This document shows, piece by piece, positions 23,218 through 31,633 of a DNA stretch of 64,000 nucleotides. The notes beneath the pieces were generated by a model. The model saw nothing but the letters and a program-made list of their open reading frames with translations. It was not told the DNA's origin and made no database searches. The stretch's first letter is position 1. Every line of letters starts with the position of its first letter. The translations under genes and the position numbers were made by a program. The DNA comes from Actinophytocola sp049647105 (GTDB lineage: Bacteria > Actinomycetota > Actinomycetes > Mycobacteriales > Pseudonocardiaceae). The stretch is taken from assembly GCF_049647105.1 (NCBI RefSeq), contig NZ_JBARWZ010000328.1:14888-78887 (forward strand). Direction: 5' to 3'.

Positions 23218-24344
23218 GCACGGACAAGCCTGAGGACCTGCCGAGCGAGGAGGAGCTCGCGCAGATGTCCCGGGACGAGCTGGTCAAGCTCGGGAGCAAG
23301 CTCGACGGCGTCGAGCTGGTGGAGTACCCGGACCCGTGGCCGGTCAAGGGCACCCGCGCGGAGAAGCGGGCCGAGCGCATGGTCGCGTTCTGGTTCGTGC
23401 TCGCGGGTCTGGCCGGGCTCGCGTTCGTCGTCACCTTCATCTGGTGGCCCGCGAGGTACGTGGCCCCCGATGACGACGGGTACGTCATGTACTCGCTGTA
23501 CACGCCGGTCATCGGCGTCACCCTGGGTCTCGCGATCCTCGGCATCGGCATCGGCGTGCTGAACTACACGCGGAAGTTCGTCCCGCACGAGATCGCGGTC
23601 CAGGACCGGCACGACGGTGGCTCCGCCGAGCTGGACAAGGCGACCATCCTCGCCAACCTGGCCGACGCGGGCAACCGCAGCACCATCGCCCGCCGTCCGA
23701 TGATCAAGCGGTCGCTGGGGTTCGGTGGCGGCGTGCTGGGGCTCGCGCTCACCGCGCTGCCGCTGGGCAGCCTCCTGCGCAACCCGCACGCGCAGTCCGA
23801 CAACAAGGACGGCCTGCTGCACACCCCGTGGCAGCACACCGAAAAGGGCGAAAAGGTCTTCCTGCGCCGCGTCACGGGCAACAACGACGAGGTGTCCCTG
23901 GTACGGCCGGAGGACATGGACGCTGGCGCCATGGAGACGGTGTTCCCGTACCGCGAGGGCGACACCCACGAGGAGTGGGTCAAGCTCCTCAAGCGCGGTG
24001 ACAGCCCCGTGATGCTGATCCGCCTGCGGCCCGCCGACGCGGCCCGGGTGATCAAGCACGAGGGCCAGGAGGACTTCAACTACGGCGACTACTACGCCTA
24101 CACGAAGATCTGCAGCCACGTCGGCTGCCCCACCTCCCTGTTCGAGCAGCGCAGCAACCGCATCCTCTGCCCGTGCCACCAGTCCCAGTTCGACGCGCTG
24201 CAGTACGCCAAGCCGGTGTTCGGCCCGGCCACCAGGAAGCTGGCGCAGCTGCCGATCGCGCTGGACGAGGAGACCGGCTACTTCATCTCGACCGGTGACT
24301 TCATCGAGCCGATCGGACCCGCATACTGGGAGCGGAAGTCATGA
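23214..24344 (+). CDS. qcrA: Ubiquinol/menaquinol--cytochrome c reductase Rieske subunit (376 aa)
   Basis: The actinobacterial Rieske subunit has three transmembrane helices (about 58-78, 98-118 and 163-182) and a C-terminal [2Fe-2S] domain. The cluster ligands are C300 and H302 in CSHVGC and C319 and H322 in CPCHQSQF; C305 and C321 form the disulfide. It is about 376 residues, the usual actinobacterial length. It overlaps qcrC by 4 bases. Unusually, its stop does not overlap qcrB but overlaps the start of a 77-bp repeat cassette. Confidence 0.95.
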   Translation: MSTDKPEDLPSEEELAQMSRDELVKLGSKLDGVELVEYPDPWPVKGTRAEKRAERMVAFWFVLAGLAGLAFVVTFIWWPARYVAPDDDGYVMYSLYTPVIGVTLGLAILGIGIGVLNYTRKFVPHEIAVQDRHDGGSAELDKATILANLADAGNRSTIARRPMIKRSLGFGGGVLGLALTALPLGSLLRNPHAQSDNKDGLLHTPWQHTEKGEKVFLRRVTGNNDEVSLVRPEDMDAGAMETVFPYREGDTHEEWVKLLKRGDSPVMLIRLRPADAARVIKHEGQEDFNYGDYYAYTKICSHVGCPTSLFEQRSNRILCPCHQSQFDALQYAKPVFGPATRKLAQLPIALDEETGYFISTGDFIEPIGPAYWERKS

Positions 24345-24417
24345 GCAGAGCTTGCGGAGCGAATCATCTGACACAGGGCGACCGCGAGCGGCTCCCCGGA
24401 GCCTGCGAGGGGGAGTC
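24341..24417 (+). repeat. 77-bp translation-coupling cassette between qcrA and qcrB
   Basis: This unit has the same 77-bp length and reading frame as the one at 551. It begins atgagcagagcttgcg and ends gcctgcgagggggagtc. Its ATG overlaps the qcrA stop (ATGA) and its 3' gagggggagtc is a ribosome-binding site for the qcrB ATG at 24418. Removing it would leave a simple ATGA overlap between qcrA and qcrB, so it looks inserted at that junction. Confidence 0.85.
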
Positions 24418-24421
24418 ATGA
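24341..24421 (+). CDS. 26-residue peptide encoded by the repeat cassette
   Basis: The peptide reads MSRACGANH, then LTQGDRERLP, then GACEGES, and ends TGA at 24419-24421 overlapping the qcrB ATG. Compared with the copy at 551 the differences still leave the frame open and the residues MS-ACxANH, QGDRER and GACEGxS unchanged. Ribosomes finishing qcrA could pass through it into qcrB. A role for the peptide itself is unproven. Confidence 0.5.
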   Translation: MSRACGANHLTQGDRERLPGACEGES

Positions 24422-26103
24422 GCGGAATTACTTCGCCGACGAAGCCCGACAACGTGGTCATGCGCGCGGCCGGTGGTGCGGCCAAGTGGGCCGACGACCG
24501 GTACCACCTGTCGCGCGGCATGCGTAAGCAGCTGAACAAGGTCTTCCCGACCCACTGGTCGTTCCTGCTCGGCGAGATCGCGCTGTACAGCTTCATCGTG
24601 CTGCTGCTCTCCGGCACGTACCTTGCGCTGTTCTTCGACCCGTCGATGGCCGAGGTCACCTACCAGGGCTCGTTCGCGAACCTGCGTGGCCTCGAGATGT
24701 CCAGGGCGTACGAGTCGACGCTGTACATCACGTTCGACGTGCGCGGCGGCCTGTTCGTGCGCCAGGTGCACCACTGGTCGGCGCTGCTGTTCATGCTGTC
24801 GCTGACGATCCACATGTTCCGCACGTTCTTCACCGGCGCGTTCCGCAGGCCGCGTGAGGTCAACTGGGTCATCGGCGTCCTGATCTTCCTGCTCGGCTGC
24901 TTCGAGGGCCTCGCGGGCTACTCGCTGCCGGACGACCTGCTCTCCGGCGCGGGCCTGCGCATCACCTCGGGTCTGACGATGTCGATCCCGGTGATCGGCA
25001 CCTGGGCGAACTGGCTGCTGTTCGGCAGCGAGTTCCCCGGCACGGAGATCATCCCCAGGCTCTACACGCTGCACATCCTGCTGGTCCCGGGCATCCTGCT
25101 CGCGCTGATCGGTGTGCACGTCGGCCTGGTCTGGTACCAGAAGCACACGCAGTTCCCCGGTGTGCGGCGCAAGGAGACCAACGTCGTCGGCGTCCGCATC
25201 ATGCCGACGTTCGCGCTCAAGGCCGGCGGCTTCACGGCCGTCGTCATCGGCATCACCGCGCTGCTCGGCGGTCTGTTCCAGATCAACCCGGTGTGGAACT
25301 TCGGACCGTTCTCCCCCGCGCAGGTCTCGGCGGGCACCGTGCCCGACTGGTACATGGGCTGGACCGATGGCCTCGTCCGGCTGTGGCCTGCGTGGGAGGT
25401 CTACATCGGGAACTACACGATCCCGGCGGCGTTCTTCCCGTTCATGATGGGCCTGCCTCTGCTGGGCGGGGTGGCGCTGGTCTATCCGTGGATCGAGAAG
25501 AAGTTCACCAAGGACCTCGCGCACCACAACCTGCTGCAGCGGCCGCGTGACGTGCCCGTCCGCACCAGCCTCGGTGTCATGGCGATCACCTTCTTCATGG
25601 TGTCGCTGCTGTCCGCCGCGAACGACGTGCTCGCCGAGAAGTTCGACATCTCGCTGAACGCGACGACGTGGATGGGCCGCATCGGGTTGCTGCTGCTGCC
25701 GCCGCTGGCGTACGCCATCACGTACCGCCTGTGCCTCGGCCTGCAGCGGTCCGACCGGATGGTGCTGGAGCACGGTGTCGAGACCGGCATCATCAAGCGG
25801 CTGCCGCACGGCGAGTTCATCGAGGTCCACCAGCCGCTCGCCGGCGTGGACGAGCACGGCCACCCGATCCCGCTCGAGTACCAGGGCACGTCGGTGCCGA
25901 AGAAGATGAACAAGCTCGGCTCGGCCGGTGAGCCGGTCGCCGGGTCGTTGCTGCGGCCGGACCCGCCGGAGGAAACGGCGGCGCTGGCCAAGGCACGCGC
26001 GGCCCAGCACGGCCACGGCGCCGAATTGGAGTCCGGTTCCGGTGAGACGGAGACGGGCACCGAGGTCGCGAAGACCCAGGACGACCCCTCCAAGAAGATT
26101 TGA
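24418..26103 (+). CDS. qcrB: Cytochrome b subunit of the bcc complex (561 aa)
   Basis: QcrB holds the two b haems and both quinone sites, and in mycobacteria it is the target of bcc inhibitors. It has about eight transmembrane helices. The haem histidines lie in RQVHHWSALLFMLSLTIHMF and in LHILLVPGILLALIGVHVGLV; the PEWY-equivalent region is VPDWYMGW. A long hydrophilic C-terminal tail (about 430-561) is typical of actinobacteria. I take ATG 24418 because it follows the cassette ribosome-binding site and gives the family start. Its stop overlaps the next gene (TTGA). Confidence 0.95.
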   Translation: MSGITSPTKPDNVVMRAAGGAAKWADDRYHLSRGMRKQLNKVFPTHWSFLLGEIALYSFIVLLLSGTYLALFFDPSMAEVTYQGSFANLRGLEMSRAYESTLYITFDVRGGLFVRQVHHWSALLFMLSLTIHMFRTFFTGAFRRPREVNWVIGVLIFLLGCFEGLAGYSLPDDLLSGAGLRITSGLTMSIPVIGTWANWLLFGSEFPGTEIIPRLYTLHILLVPGILLALIGVHVGLVWYQKHTQFPGVRRKETNVVGVRIMPTFALKAGGFTAVVIGITALLGGLFQINPVWNFGPFSPAQVSAGTVPDWYMGWTDGLVRLWPAWEVYIGNYTIPAAFFPFMMGLPLLGGVALVYPWIEKKFTKDLAHHNLLQRPRDVPVRTSLGVMAITFFMVSLLSAANDVLAEKFDISLNATTWMGRIGLLLLPPLAYAITYRLCLGLQRSDRMVLEHGVETGIIKRLPHGEFIEVHQPLAGVDEHGHPIPLEYQGTSVPKKMNKLGSAGEPVAGSLLRPDPPEETAALAKARAAQHGHGAELESGSGETETGTEVAKTQDDPSKKI

Positions 26104-26969
26104 GGTTAGTCACCCGGCCGATGGCGGCCGCCGCACTCATCGCGGCGGCCGCCATCGCCGTTGCCGGGTGCGGCGGCACACCGCCCCCGCCGGCATCGCC
26201 TCCGCCGAGCGAGGACTGCCCCCTTCCCGACGCGGGGTTCGACTGCGACTTCCAGCGCAGGATCGCGGCGGTGCAGGACTACCTGACGAGTCGCCCCGGC
26301 ACGACCGGCATCGTGCTCCACGACCAGCAGACCGGCGCCGTGTGGCGCAACGACCACGCAGGCGACCCGACGTGGACCGCGTCCACGATCAAGCTGGCGA
26401 TGGTCGTCGACCTGTTCACCCGCGACCACGCAGGCGAGATCACCCTCACCGACGACGACCGAGGGCTGATCAGGTCGATGCTGCACTCATCGAACGACCA
26501 CGCGGCGGACACGCTGTGGCACCGCTACTCGGGCGACGACCACACGACGTTCAACGAACGCTTCTCCGCGTACGGGATGACGTCGCTGGTGCCACAGAAG
26601 GGCTACACGGACGTCTTCCCGTACTGGGGGTTCCAGAAGTGCACCCCGGAGGATCTGGACCGGCTGATCCACTATGTGCTGACCGATCTCCCCGAGGCCG
26701 ACCGTTCCTACATTCTCGGTGAGATGCGGGAAGTGGCGCAGAACCAGCAGTGGGGGGTGTGGGGCGCCGGGGCCGCTGCCGCGCCGGGGAACAAGAACGG
26801 GTGGTCCGACGAGGACGGTGGCTGGGTCATGAACTCGGTCGGGGTCGTCGGTCCCGGGGAGCGGTACACCCTGGCGGAGATGAACAACCTTCGAGGTGAA
26901 GGCGGATACGACGCAGGCAGGGAAACGGTCACGCACGTGGCGAAGCTCTTGTTCGCTGGGCGGTTTTAG
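26100..26969 (+). CDS. Beta-lactamase/transpeptidase-fold lipoprotein (289 aa)
   Basis: The TTG at 26100 overlaps the qcrB stop and gives a lipoprotein signal with two arginines and lipobox VAGC (C24). Class A-like marks are present: S96-T-I-K99, S131-S-N133, and NKNGW near 221, a variant of the KTG box. No clear Glu166-type omega-loop is recognised, so it may be a serine hydrolase or penicillin-binding relative rather than a drug-hydrolysing enzyme. Translational coupling to the respiratory operon is notable. Confidence 0.82.
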   Translation: MRLVTRPMAAAALIAAAAIAVAGCGGTPPPPASPPPSEDCPLPDAGFDCDFQRRIAAVQDYLTSRPGTTGIVLHDQQTGAVWRNDHAGDPTWTASTIKLAMVVDLFTRDHAGEITLTDDDRGLIRSMLHSSNDHAADTLWHRYSGDDHTTFNERFSAYGMTSLVPQKGYTDVFPYWGFQKCTPEDLDRLIHYVLTDLPEADRSYILGEMREVAQNQQWGVWGAGAAAAPGNKNGWSDEDGGWVMNSVGVVGPGERYTLAEMNNLRGEGGYDAGRETVTHVAKLLFAGRF

Positions 26970-27210
26970 GCTTTCGGAGTGAGTGGTCCATTCACGCTGG
27001 TTTGCCGACCGGTTTTGTCGGTGCTGCCGTCTACGCTGGATTTCGGGGGGCCGCGGCCGTGCCTGGGTGTTTTTGCAGGTTTGGCAAACCGGCGAGGCAA
27101 AACGCAACCGGTGGATCCAGGCTCAGCGCGCTGAAGGGCGCCTTCATTTCGTTGCTTGCCCCGTTGCGCTGAGGGTGCGTTTGTGCGTTGGGACGGGGTG
27201 GTTGTGGCTG
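26970..27210. other. Convergent gap with small hairpins
   Basis: There is no convincing gene in these 241 bases, which have less GC than their surroundings. Two short hairpins are visible: ggtttggcaaacc (27079-27091) and tgaagg-gcg-ccttca (27132-27146), the latter followed by ttt. One or both may terminate the qcrB-lipoprotein and iolB transcripts. Confidence 0.4.
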
Positions 27211-28011
27211 TCAGCGGTAGAAGGGCAGCCTCGGGTCCTGTTCTTGCTGCTTCCACGTTTCGCGGATCCAGCCGTGTGCGGGGTCGTCGCTGATCAGCCA
27301 CGTTCGTTCGGTGCCTGGGCCTGCCATGACGTTCAGGTAGTAGAGGTCGTAGCCCGGGGTGGCCATCGACGGGCCGTGCCAGCCGTGGGGGATGAGCACC
27401 ACGTCGTCGGTGCGGACCTCTTCCAGGATGTCGATCGGGCGGGTTGGGGTGCCGTACACGCGCTGGTATGCCATGCCGCCGTCCGCGACCTCGAAGTAGT
27501 AGATCTCCTCCAGTTCGCACTCGCCCGCACGTGCCTCGTCGTGTTTGTGCGGGGGGTACGACGACCAGTTGCCGCCTGGGGTGAGGACCTCGCACGCGAT
27601 CAGTTTGTTCGCCTCGAAGGCTTCCGGGGTGCAGAAGTTGTTGACCTGCCTGCTGCAACTGCCCGCGCCGCGTAGCTCCACCGGGGTGTTCGCCGCCGGT
27701 ACGTACCTCACCGGCAGGCGTTTCTCGCAGACGGCGGACGGGAAGGCGATCTTCGCGGGTTTCTGGGCCGTGACCACCGCGGTGCAGTCGCGGGGTAGGT
27801 ACACGAAGTCCGTTTTCGCCGTGAAGACCGACTCGCGGCCCGTCAGCTCGTACCGCTCGTCCCCGACGGTCACCGTGCAGCCGCCCGAGAGTGGCAGCAC
27901 CAGCGTCTCCGACTCGCCCGTGGTCAGCTCCAGTGGCTCCGTGACCGTGACGACCTTCAGCCCGCTGTACGTCCAGCCCGCCGACGCCGGGGTCACCTCC
28001 ACGCCCGTCAC
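27211..28011 (-). CDS. iolB: 5-deoxy-glucuronate isomerase (266 aa)
   Basis: IolB converts 5-deoxy-glucuronate to 2-deoxy-5-keto-gluconate in myo-inositol catabolism. It is a bicupin; the metal-binding motifs are YPPHKHD and the following EEIYYFE and HGWHGPS in the C-terminal cupin. Length is normal. GTG 28011 overlaps the stop of the upstream aldolase gene (GTGA). It is the last gene of an exonuclease-iolC-aldolase-iolB series. Confidence 0.94.
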   Translation of the reverse strand: MTGVEVTPASAGWTYSGLKVVTVTEPLELTTGESETLVLPLSGGCTVTVGDERYELTGRESVFTAKTDFVYLPRDCTAVVTAQKPAKIAFPSAVCEKRLPVRYVPAANTPVELRGAGSCSRQVNNFCTPEAFEANKLIACEVLTPGGNWSSYPPHKHDEARAGECELEEIYYFEVADGGMAYQRVYGTPTRPIDILEEVRTDDVVLIPHGWHGPSMATPGYDLYYLNVMAGPGTERTWLISDDPAHGWIRETWKQQEQDPRLPFYR

Positions 28012-28922
28012 AACAGCCCCGCCGCGGTGTCCACGGCACGCACCACGTCGCCGTCCGGTGGGTACAGCAGCGACCTGCCCACGACCAGTCCCCGCACCGG
28101 CGGTGGCCGCAGCGCGCGTGACCAGCGTTCGTACGTCGCGTCCTGGTCGGCGGCCACCTCGCCGCCCAGCAGCAGGGTCGGCAGGGTCGTCGCCGACAGC
28201 ACCTCTGCCATGTCATCACCCCCGTCGCCGATCACCGGCACCTTCAGCCACGTGTACGCGGACGTCGTGCCCAGGCCCGACGCCACCGCCATCGCCGTGG
28301 TCGCCGCGTTCACCGACAGGTCGTTGCGTACCTTGCCGTCCACCCTCGTGGAGATGAACGGTTCGACCATGGCGATCAGATGCTCGTCCGCCAGCGCACT
28401 CACCGCGTCCGCGCAGGCCGCCAGTGTCGGGGCGCTGCGGTCGTCGGAGTAGTCGATGCGGAGCAGCATCTTGCCGCCGTCGAACCGTGAGCGGACGAGT
28501 GAGCGCGCGTCATAGCCGGTGAACCGGTCGTCGATCTCGAAGTCCGCGCCCGCGAGGCCGCCTCTGTTCATCGACCCGAACACGCTTCTGTCGTGCAGTA
28601 CGCCCAGCAACAGCAGGTCTTCCAGGATGTCCGCGGTGCCCAGCACGCCGGTGACGCCAGGCCGTGCCAATGCCACGCACAGGCGCATCAGCAGGTCCGC
28701 CCTGTCGGCCATCGCGAGAGGGTCGGCGCCTGCCCGCAACGAGCCGCGTGCCGGGTGGTCCGCCGCGATGACCAGCGCTTTTCCCGTCTCGCCCAGCACG
28801 GACTCGCGGCGGGTGCGGGCCTGCGCCAGCTCCCCGACGTGCTCCGGGTGGCGGGCCCGCGTCTCCGTGATCTCACGCAGCGCGGACTCCAGCGCTTCGG
28901 TCGTCGGCCACTCAGCCGGCAT
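28008..28922 (-). CDS. Cgl0159-type (beta/alpha)8 aldolase of inositol clusters (304 aa)
   Basis: The protein has class I aldolase-like features: VIAADHPARG near the N-terminus, KMLLRIDYSDD and TWLKVPVIGDG strands, and GGEVAADQD near the C-terminus. It matches the actinobacterial Cgl0159 family, which takes the place of IolJ in inositol gene clusters, so cleavage of the 6-phosphate product of IolC is the likely role. The ATG at 28922 lies inside the end of iolC (11-base overlap). It overlaps iolB by 4 bases. Confidence 0.85.
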   Translation of the reverse strand: MPAEWPTTEALESALREITETRARHPEHVGELAQARTRRESVLGETGKALVIAADHPARGSLRAGADPLAMADRADLLMRLCVALARPGVTGVLGTADILEDLLLLGVLHDRSVFGSMNRGGLAGADFEIDDRFTGYDARSLVRSRFDGGKMLLRIDYSDDRSAPTLAACADAVSALADEHLIAMVEPFISTRVDGKVRNDLSVNAATTAMAVASGLGTTSAYTWLKVPVIGDGGDDMAEVLSATTLPTLLLGGEVAADQDATYERWSRALRPPPVRGLVVGRSLLYPPDGDVVRAVDTAAGLL

Positions 28923-29856
28923 CCAGGACCGCCTCCACCTCGTCGATCGTGGGCATCGCCGCCGAACAGGACAGCCGGGACGCCACGATGGCGCCCGCCG
29001 CGTTCGCGAACCGCATCGTGCGCTCGGTGTCCCAGCCGGACAGCAGGCCATGGCACAGGGCGCCGCCGAACGCGTCACCCGCGCCGAGGCCGTTCACGAC
29101 CTCGACCGGGTGCGGCGGCACCTCGACGGCGCCCGTGTCGTCCACCGCAAGCACGCCCTTCGGCCCCTGCTTCACCACCGCGAGCCGGACTCCCTTGTCC
29201 CGTAAGGCGTTCGCGGCCTCCACCGGGTCGCGGGTGGCGACCGCGGTGTCGCACTCGTCGAGGTTGCCGACCGTCACCGTCACGTGTTCGAGCGCCTGGC
29301 GCACCCACCCGCGCGCCGACTCGCGGGAGGTCCAGAACACCGGGCGGTAGTCCAGGTCCAGCACGGTGATCGCCGCCGGGTCGCGGGCACGCAGTGCGGC
29401 CAGCGTCGCGGAGCGGCTCGGCTCCTCGCACAGCCCGGTCACCGTCACCCACAGGATCTTCGCCGCACGGACCACGTCCAGGTCCAGTTCGTGCTCATGG
29501 ATCACCAGATCGGGTGCCTTCGGCAAGCGGTAGAAGTAGATGGGGAAGTCGTCCGGCGGGAAGATCTCGCAGAACGTGACCGGGGTTGCCAGGTCCGGCA
29601 CGTCGGTGACATAGCGGTCGTCGACGCCGAAGTCGCGCAGCGCGCGGTGCAGGTACTCGCCGAACGGGTCCGCGCCCGTCCTGCTGACCAGCGCGGTTCG
29701 GTGCCCGTACCGCGCGACGGCGACCGCCACGTTGGCCGCGGTGCCGCCGAGGTACTTGGCGAAGGTCTCGACGTCGGCGAGCCCGACCCCGGTCTGCTGC
29801 GGGTAGATGTCCACCCCGAGCCGGCCCATCGCGATCACGTCGAACGGGTCACCCAC
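28912..29856 (-). CDS. iolC: 5-dehydro-2-deoxygluconokinase (314 aa)
   Basis: A PfkB-family kinase that phosphorylates 2-deoxy-5-keto-gluconate. The start FDVIAMGRLGVDIYPQQTG and the motif KYLGGTAANVAVAVARYG are typical of IolC; the catalytic signature NGLGAGDAFGGALCHGL is near residues 249-265. GTG 29856 overlaps the exonuclease gene by 8 bases, so the sugar-kinase gene is translationally coupled to a DNA-repair-type gene. The inositol dehydrogenase and IolD/IolE genes are not in the window. Confidence 0.94.
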   Translation of the reverse strand: MGDPFDVIAMGRLGVDIYPQQTGVGLADVETFAKYLGGTAANVAVAVARYGHRTALVSRTGADPFGEYLHRALRDFGVDDRYVTDVPDLATPVTFCEIFPPDDFPIYFYRLPKAPDLVIHEHELDLDVVRAAKILWVTVTGLCEEPSRSATLAALRARDPAAITVLDLDYRPVFWTSRESARGWVRQALEHVTVTVGNLDECDTAVATRDPVEAANALRDKGVRLAVVKQGPKGVLAVDDTGAVEVPPHPVEVVNGLGAGDAFGGALCHGLLSGWDTERTMRFANAAGAIVASRLSCSAAMPTIDEVEAVLDAG

Positions 29857-31561
29857 TCGCCACCTCCATGCTGCGTGCCGCCTCGGCCCTGGTCAGCCAG
29901 CCGCGCCAGCTCGCGGCCGCCAGTGCGGGCTCGGTCCACGGCTGTGAGCATCGAACCATCCTGGTGCCCGGCCGATCCAGCCATCGCAGCACCAACGCCA
30001 CCTCTTCCGCTGGTGCGCCACGCAACGGCCCCTCGCCGGGCAGCACGGTTTCGGCCGACGCCGCCAGCGCGTCCACCACCGGCATCGGCGGCACCCCGCG
30101 CCGCGCCACCCCCGCCGACGCCAGCCTGCCGTGCCGCACGATCGCGAACTCCCAGCCGCGGTCGCCGTCCGGCCTGGCCGCGATCAGCTCCGGCACCTCG
30201 GCGAGCGCGGCCAGCCGTTGCCCCCGGTCCAGTGCGCGGACCAGCACGCTCAGCCGGTCCCGGTCGACCCCCGCCTGCTCGAACCGCTCGGCCGCCGAAT
30301 GCGTCCGTAGCCGCTGTTCCAGCACGCGCAGCGGGTCCAGCAGCCTGCCCGCCACCAGCGACACGAACGACCACGTGGACGGCGCGTACTCCTCGACGGT
30401 CTGCCTGCCCGCGCACGGTGCCTGGCAGCGGCGCAGCTCCGCCAGCACACAGGGGGCCGCGGAGGCCCGCTGTGCCGGGATCCGCACCGTGCACGGCCGG
30501 AGGCCGGTCGCGTCCTGCAGCGCCACCATCGCGTCCTCGGCCAGCCCCCGCGACCGGAACGGGCCGAGCGCGCCGCCGCGTGGTGTCCGCACCAGCGACA
30601 GACGCGGGAACGCCTCGTCGGTGAGGGTCAGCCACCACGCCTGCTTCGGGTTCTTCGACCGCCGGTTGTAGGCGGGCTTGTGTGCCGACAGCAGGCGCAG
30701 TTCCCGGACCTGCGCCTCGAGCGAGTGCGCGCACTCGACGTGGTCCACCCGCACCGCGAGCGCCACCATCTCCCGCAGCCTGCGGCGGGTCTCGCTGGCC
30801 GTGAAGTACTGCCGCACCCGCCTGCGCAGGTCGCTCGCCGTGCCGACGTACAGGACCTCCTCGCCCGGCCCTCGGAACAGGTAGACCCCCGGCGTGGACG
30901 GCAGGTGCGCCGCCATGGACCGCTTGCGCCGCTGTTCCGGCGTCACGTCCGGGATGTAGTCGTGCAGCTCCTCCAGTGTCTGCACACCGATCGACCCGAC
31001 CCGTTCCAGCAACGAGTGGAAGACGTCGACGGTGGCGCGGGCGTCCGCGAGCGCGCGGTGGTTGGGCTTGGTCGACGCGCCTAAGAGCTCCGCCAGCGCG
31101 GACAGCCGGCAGCTCGGGGCCTCCTCTCTGGTCAGCACCCGCCTGGCGAGCTGCACCGTGCACACGACGGCCGGCTTCGGCCAGCGGTAGCCGTGCCGCT
31201 CGCAGGCCTTGCGCACGAAGTTGGTGTCGAACCCGGCGTTGTGCGCCACCAGCACCGCGCCGTTGATGAACTCCATGAACGCAGGCAGCACCGCGTCGAG
31301 GCGCGGCGCCGTGTACACCATCGCGTTGGTGATGCCGGTCAGCGAGACCACCTCGGGCGGGATGCCACGGCCGGGGTCGACCAGCGTGGCGAACTCGCCG
31401 AGTATCTCGCCGCCGCGGACCTTCACCGCGCCGAACTCGGTGATGGTGTCCTCGTCGCTGACCCCGGTGGTCTCGAGGTCGAACACGACGAAGGTGGTGG
31501 CCCGCAGTGGCGTGCCCAGCTCGTCGAACGCGAGCTGGCCGCCGACCCCCGGTTTCGTCAT
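29849..31561 (-). CDS. DnaQ-like DEDDh exonuclease fused to a GIY-YIG/UvrC-like region (570 aa)
   Basis: Residues 20-185 form an epsilon-type 3'-5' exonuclease (FVVFDLETTG with the first two acids, VAHNAGFDTNF, and HRALADARAT). Residues 220-300 form a GIY-YIG nuclease domain (PGVYLFRGPGEEVLYVGTAS), followed by a UvrC-like region with CVLAELRRCQAPC. Similar fusions are widespread in actinobacteria (Rv2191 in M. tuberculosis) and are thought to act in DNA repair alongside UvrABC. The ATG has a TAACTT box 6 bases upstream and no ribosome-binding site. Confidence 0.92.
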   Translation of the reverse strand: MTKPGVGGQLAFDELGTPLRATTFVVFDLETTGVSDEDTITEFGAVKVRGGEILGEFATLVDPGRGIPPEVVSLTGITNAMVYTAPRLDAVLPAFMEFINGAVLVAHNAGFDTNFVRKACERHGYRWPKPAVVCTVQLARRVLTREEAPSCRLSALAELLGASTKPNHRALADARATVDVFHSLLERVGSIGVQTLEELHDYIPDVTPEQRRKRSMAAHLPSTPGVYLFRGPGEEVLYVGTASDLRRRVRQYFTASETRRRLREMVALAVRVDHVECAHSLEAQVRELRLLSAHKPAYNRRSKNPKQAWWLTLTDEAFPRLSLVRTPRGGALGPFRSRGLAEDAMVALQDATGLRPCTVRIPAQRASAAPCVLAELRRCQAPCAGRQTVEEYAPSTWSFVSLVAGRLLDPLRVLEQRLRTHSAAERFEQAGVDRDRLSVLVRALDRGQRLAALAEVPELIAARPDGDRGWEFAIVRHGRLASAGVARRGVPPMPVVDALAASAETVLPGEGPLRGAPAEEVALVLRWLDRPGTRMVRCSQPWTEPALAAASWRGWLTRAEAARSMEVASG

Positions 31562-31567
31562 GCCGGC

Positions 31568-31573
31568 AAGTTA
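31568..31573 (-). promoter_or_regulatory. Leaderless -10 element (TAACTT) of the exonuclease-iol operon
   Basis: TAACTT on the minus strand ends 6 bases before ATG 31561. Because iolC, the aldolase and iolB overlap one another downstream, this may be the promoter for all four genes. Confidence 0.6.
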
Positions 31574-31621
31574 GAACAGAGCACCGACAAAAGCCGGTCG
31601 GTGGCCTCACGACCAGCGGAC

Positions 31622-31627
31622 TAACCT
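31622..31627 (+). promoter_or_regulatory. Leaderless -10 element (TAACCT) of the NYN gene
   Basis: TAACCT ends 6 bases before ATG 31634. It is divergent from the box at 31568-31573. Confidence 0.6.
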
Positions 31628-31633
31628 ATTGGG

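Noticed and set aside
26983..27675. Plus-strand frame opposite iolB and the preceding gap
   Set aside because: It starts in a gap of lower GC, has no ribosome-binding site and is antisense to a well-supported iolB; composition is Arg/Trp-rich noise.
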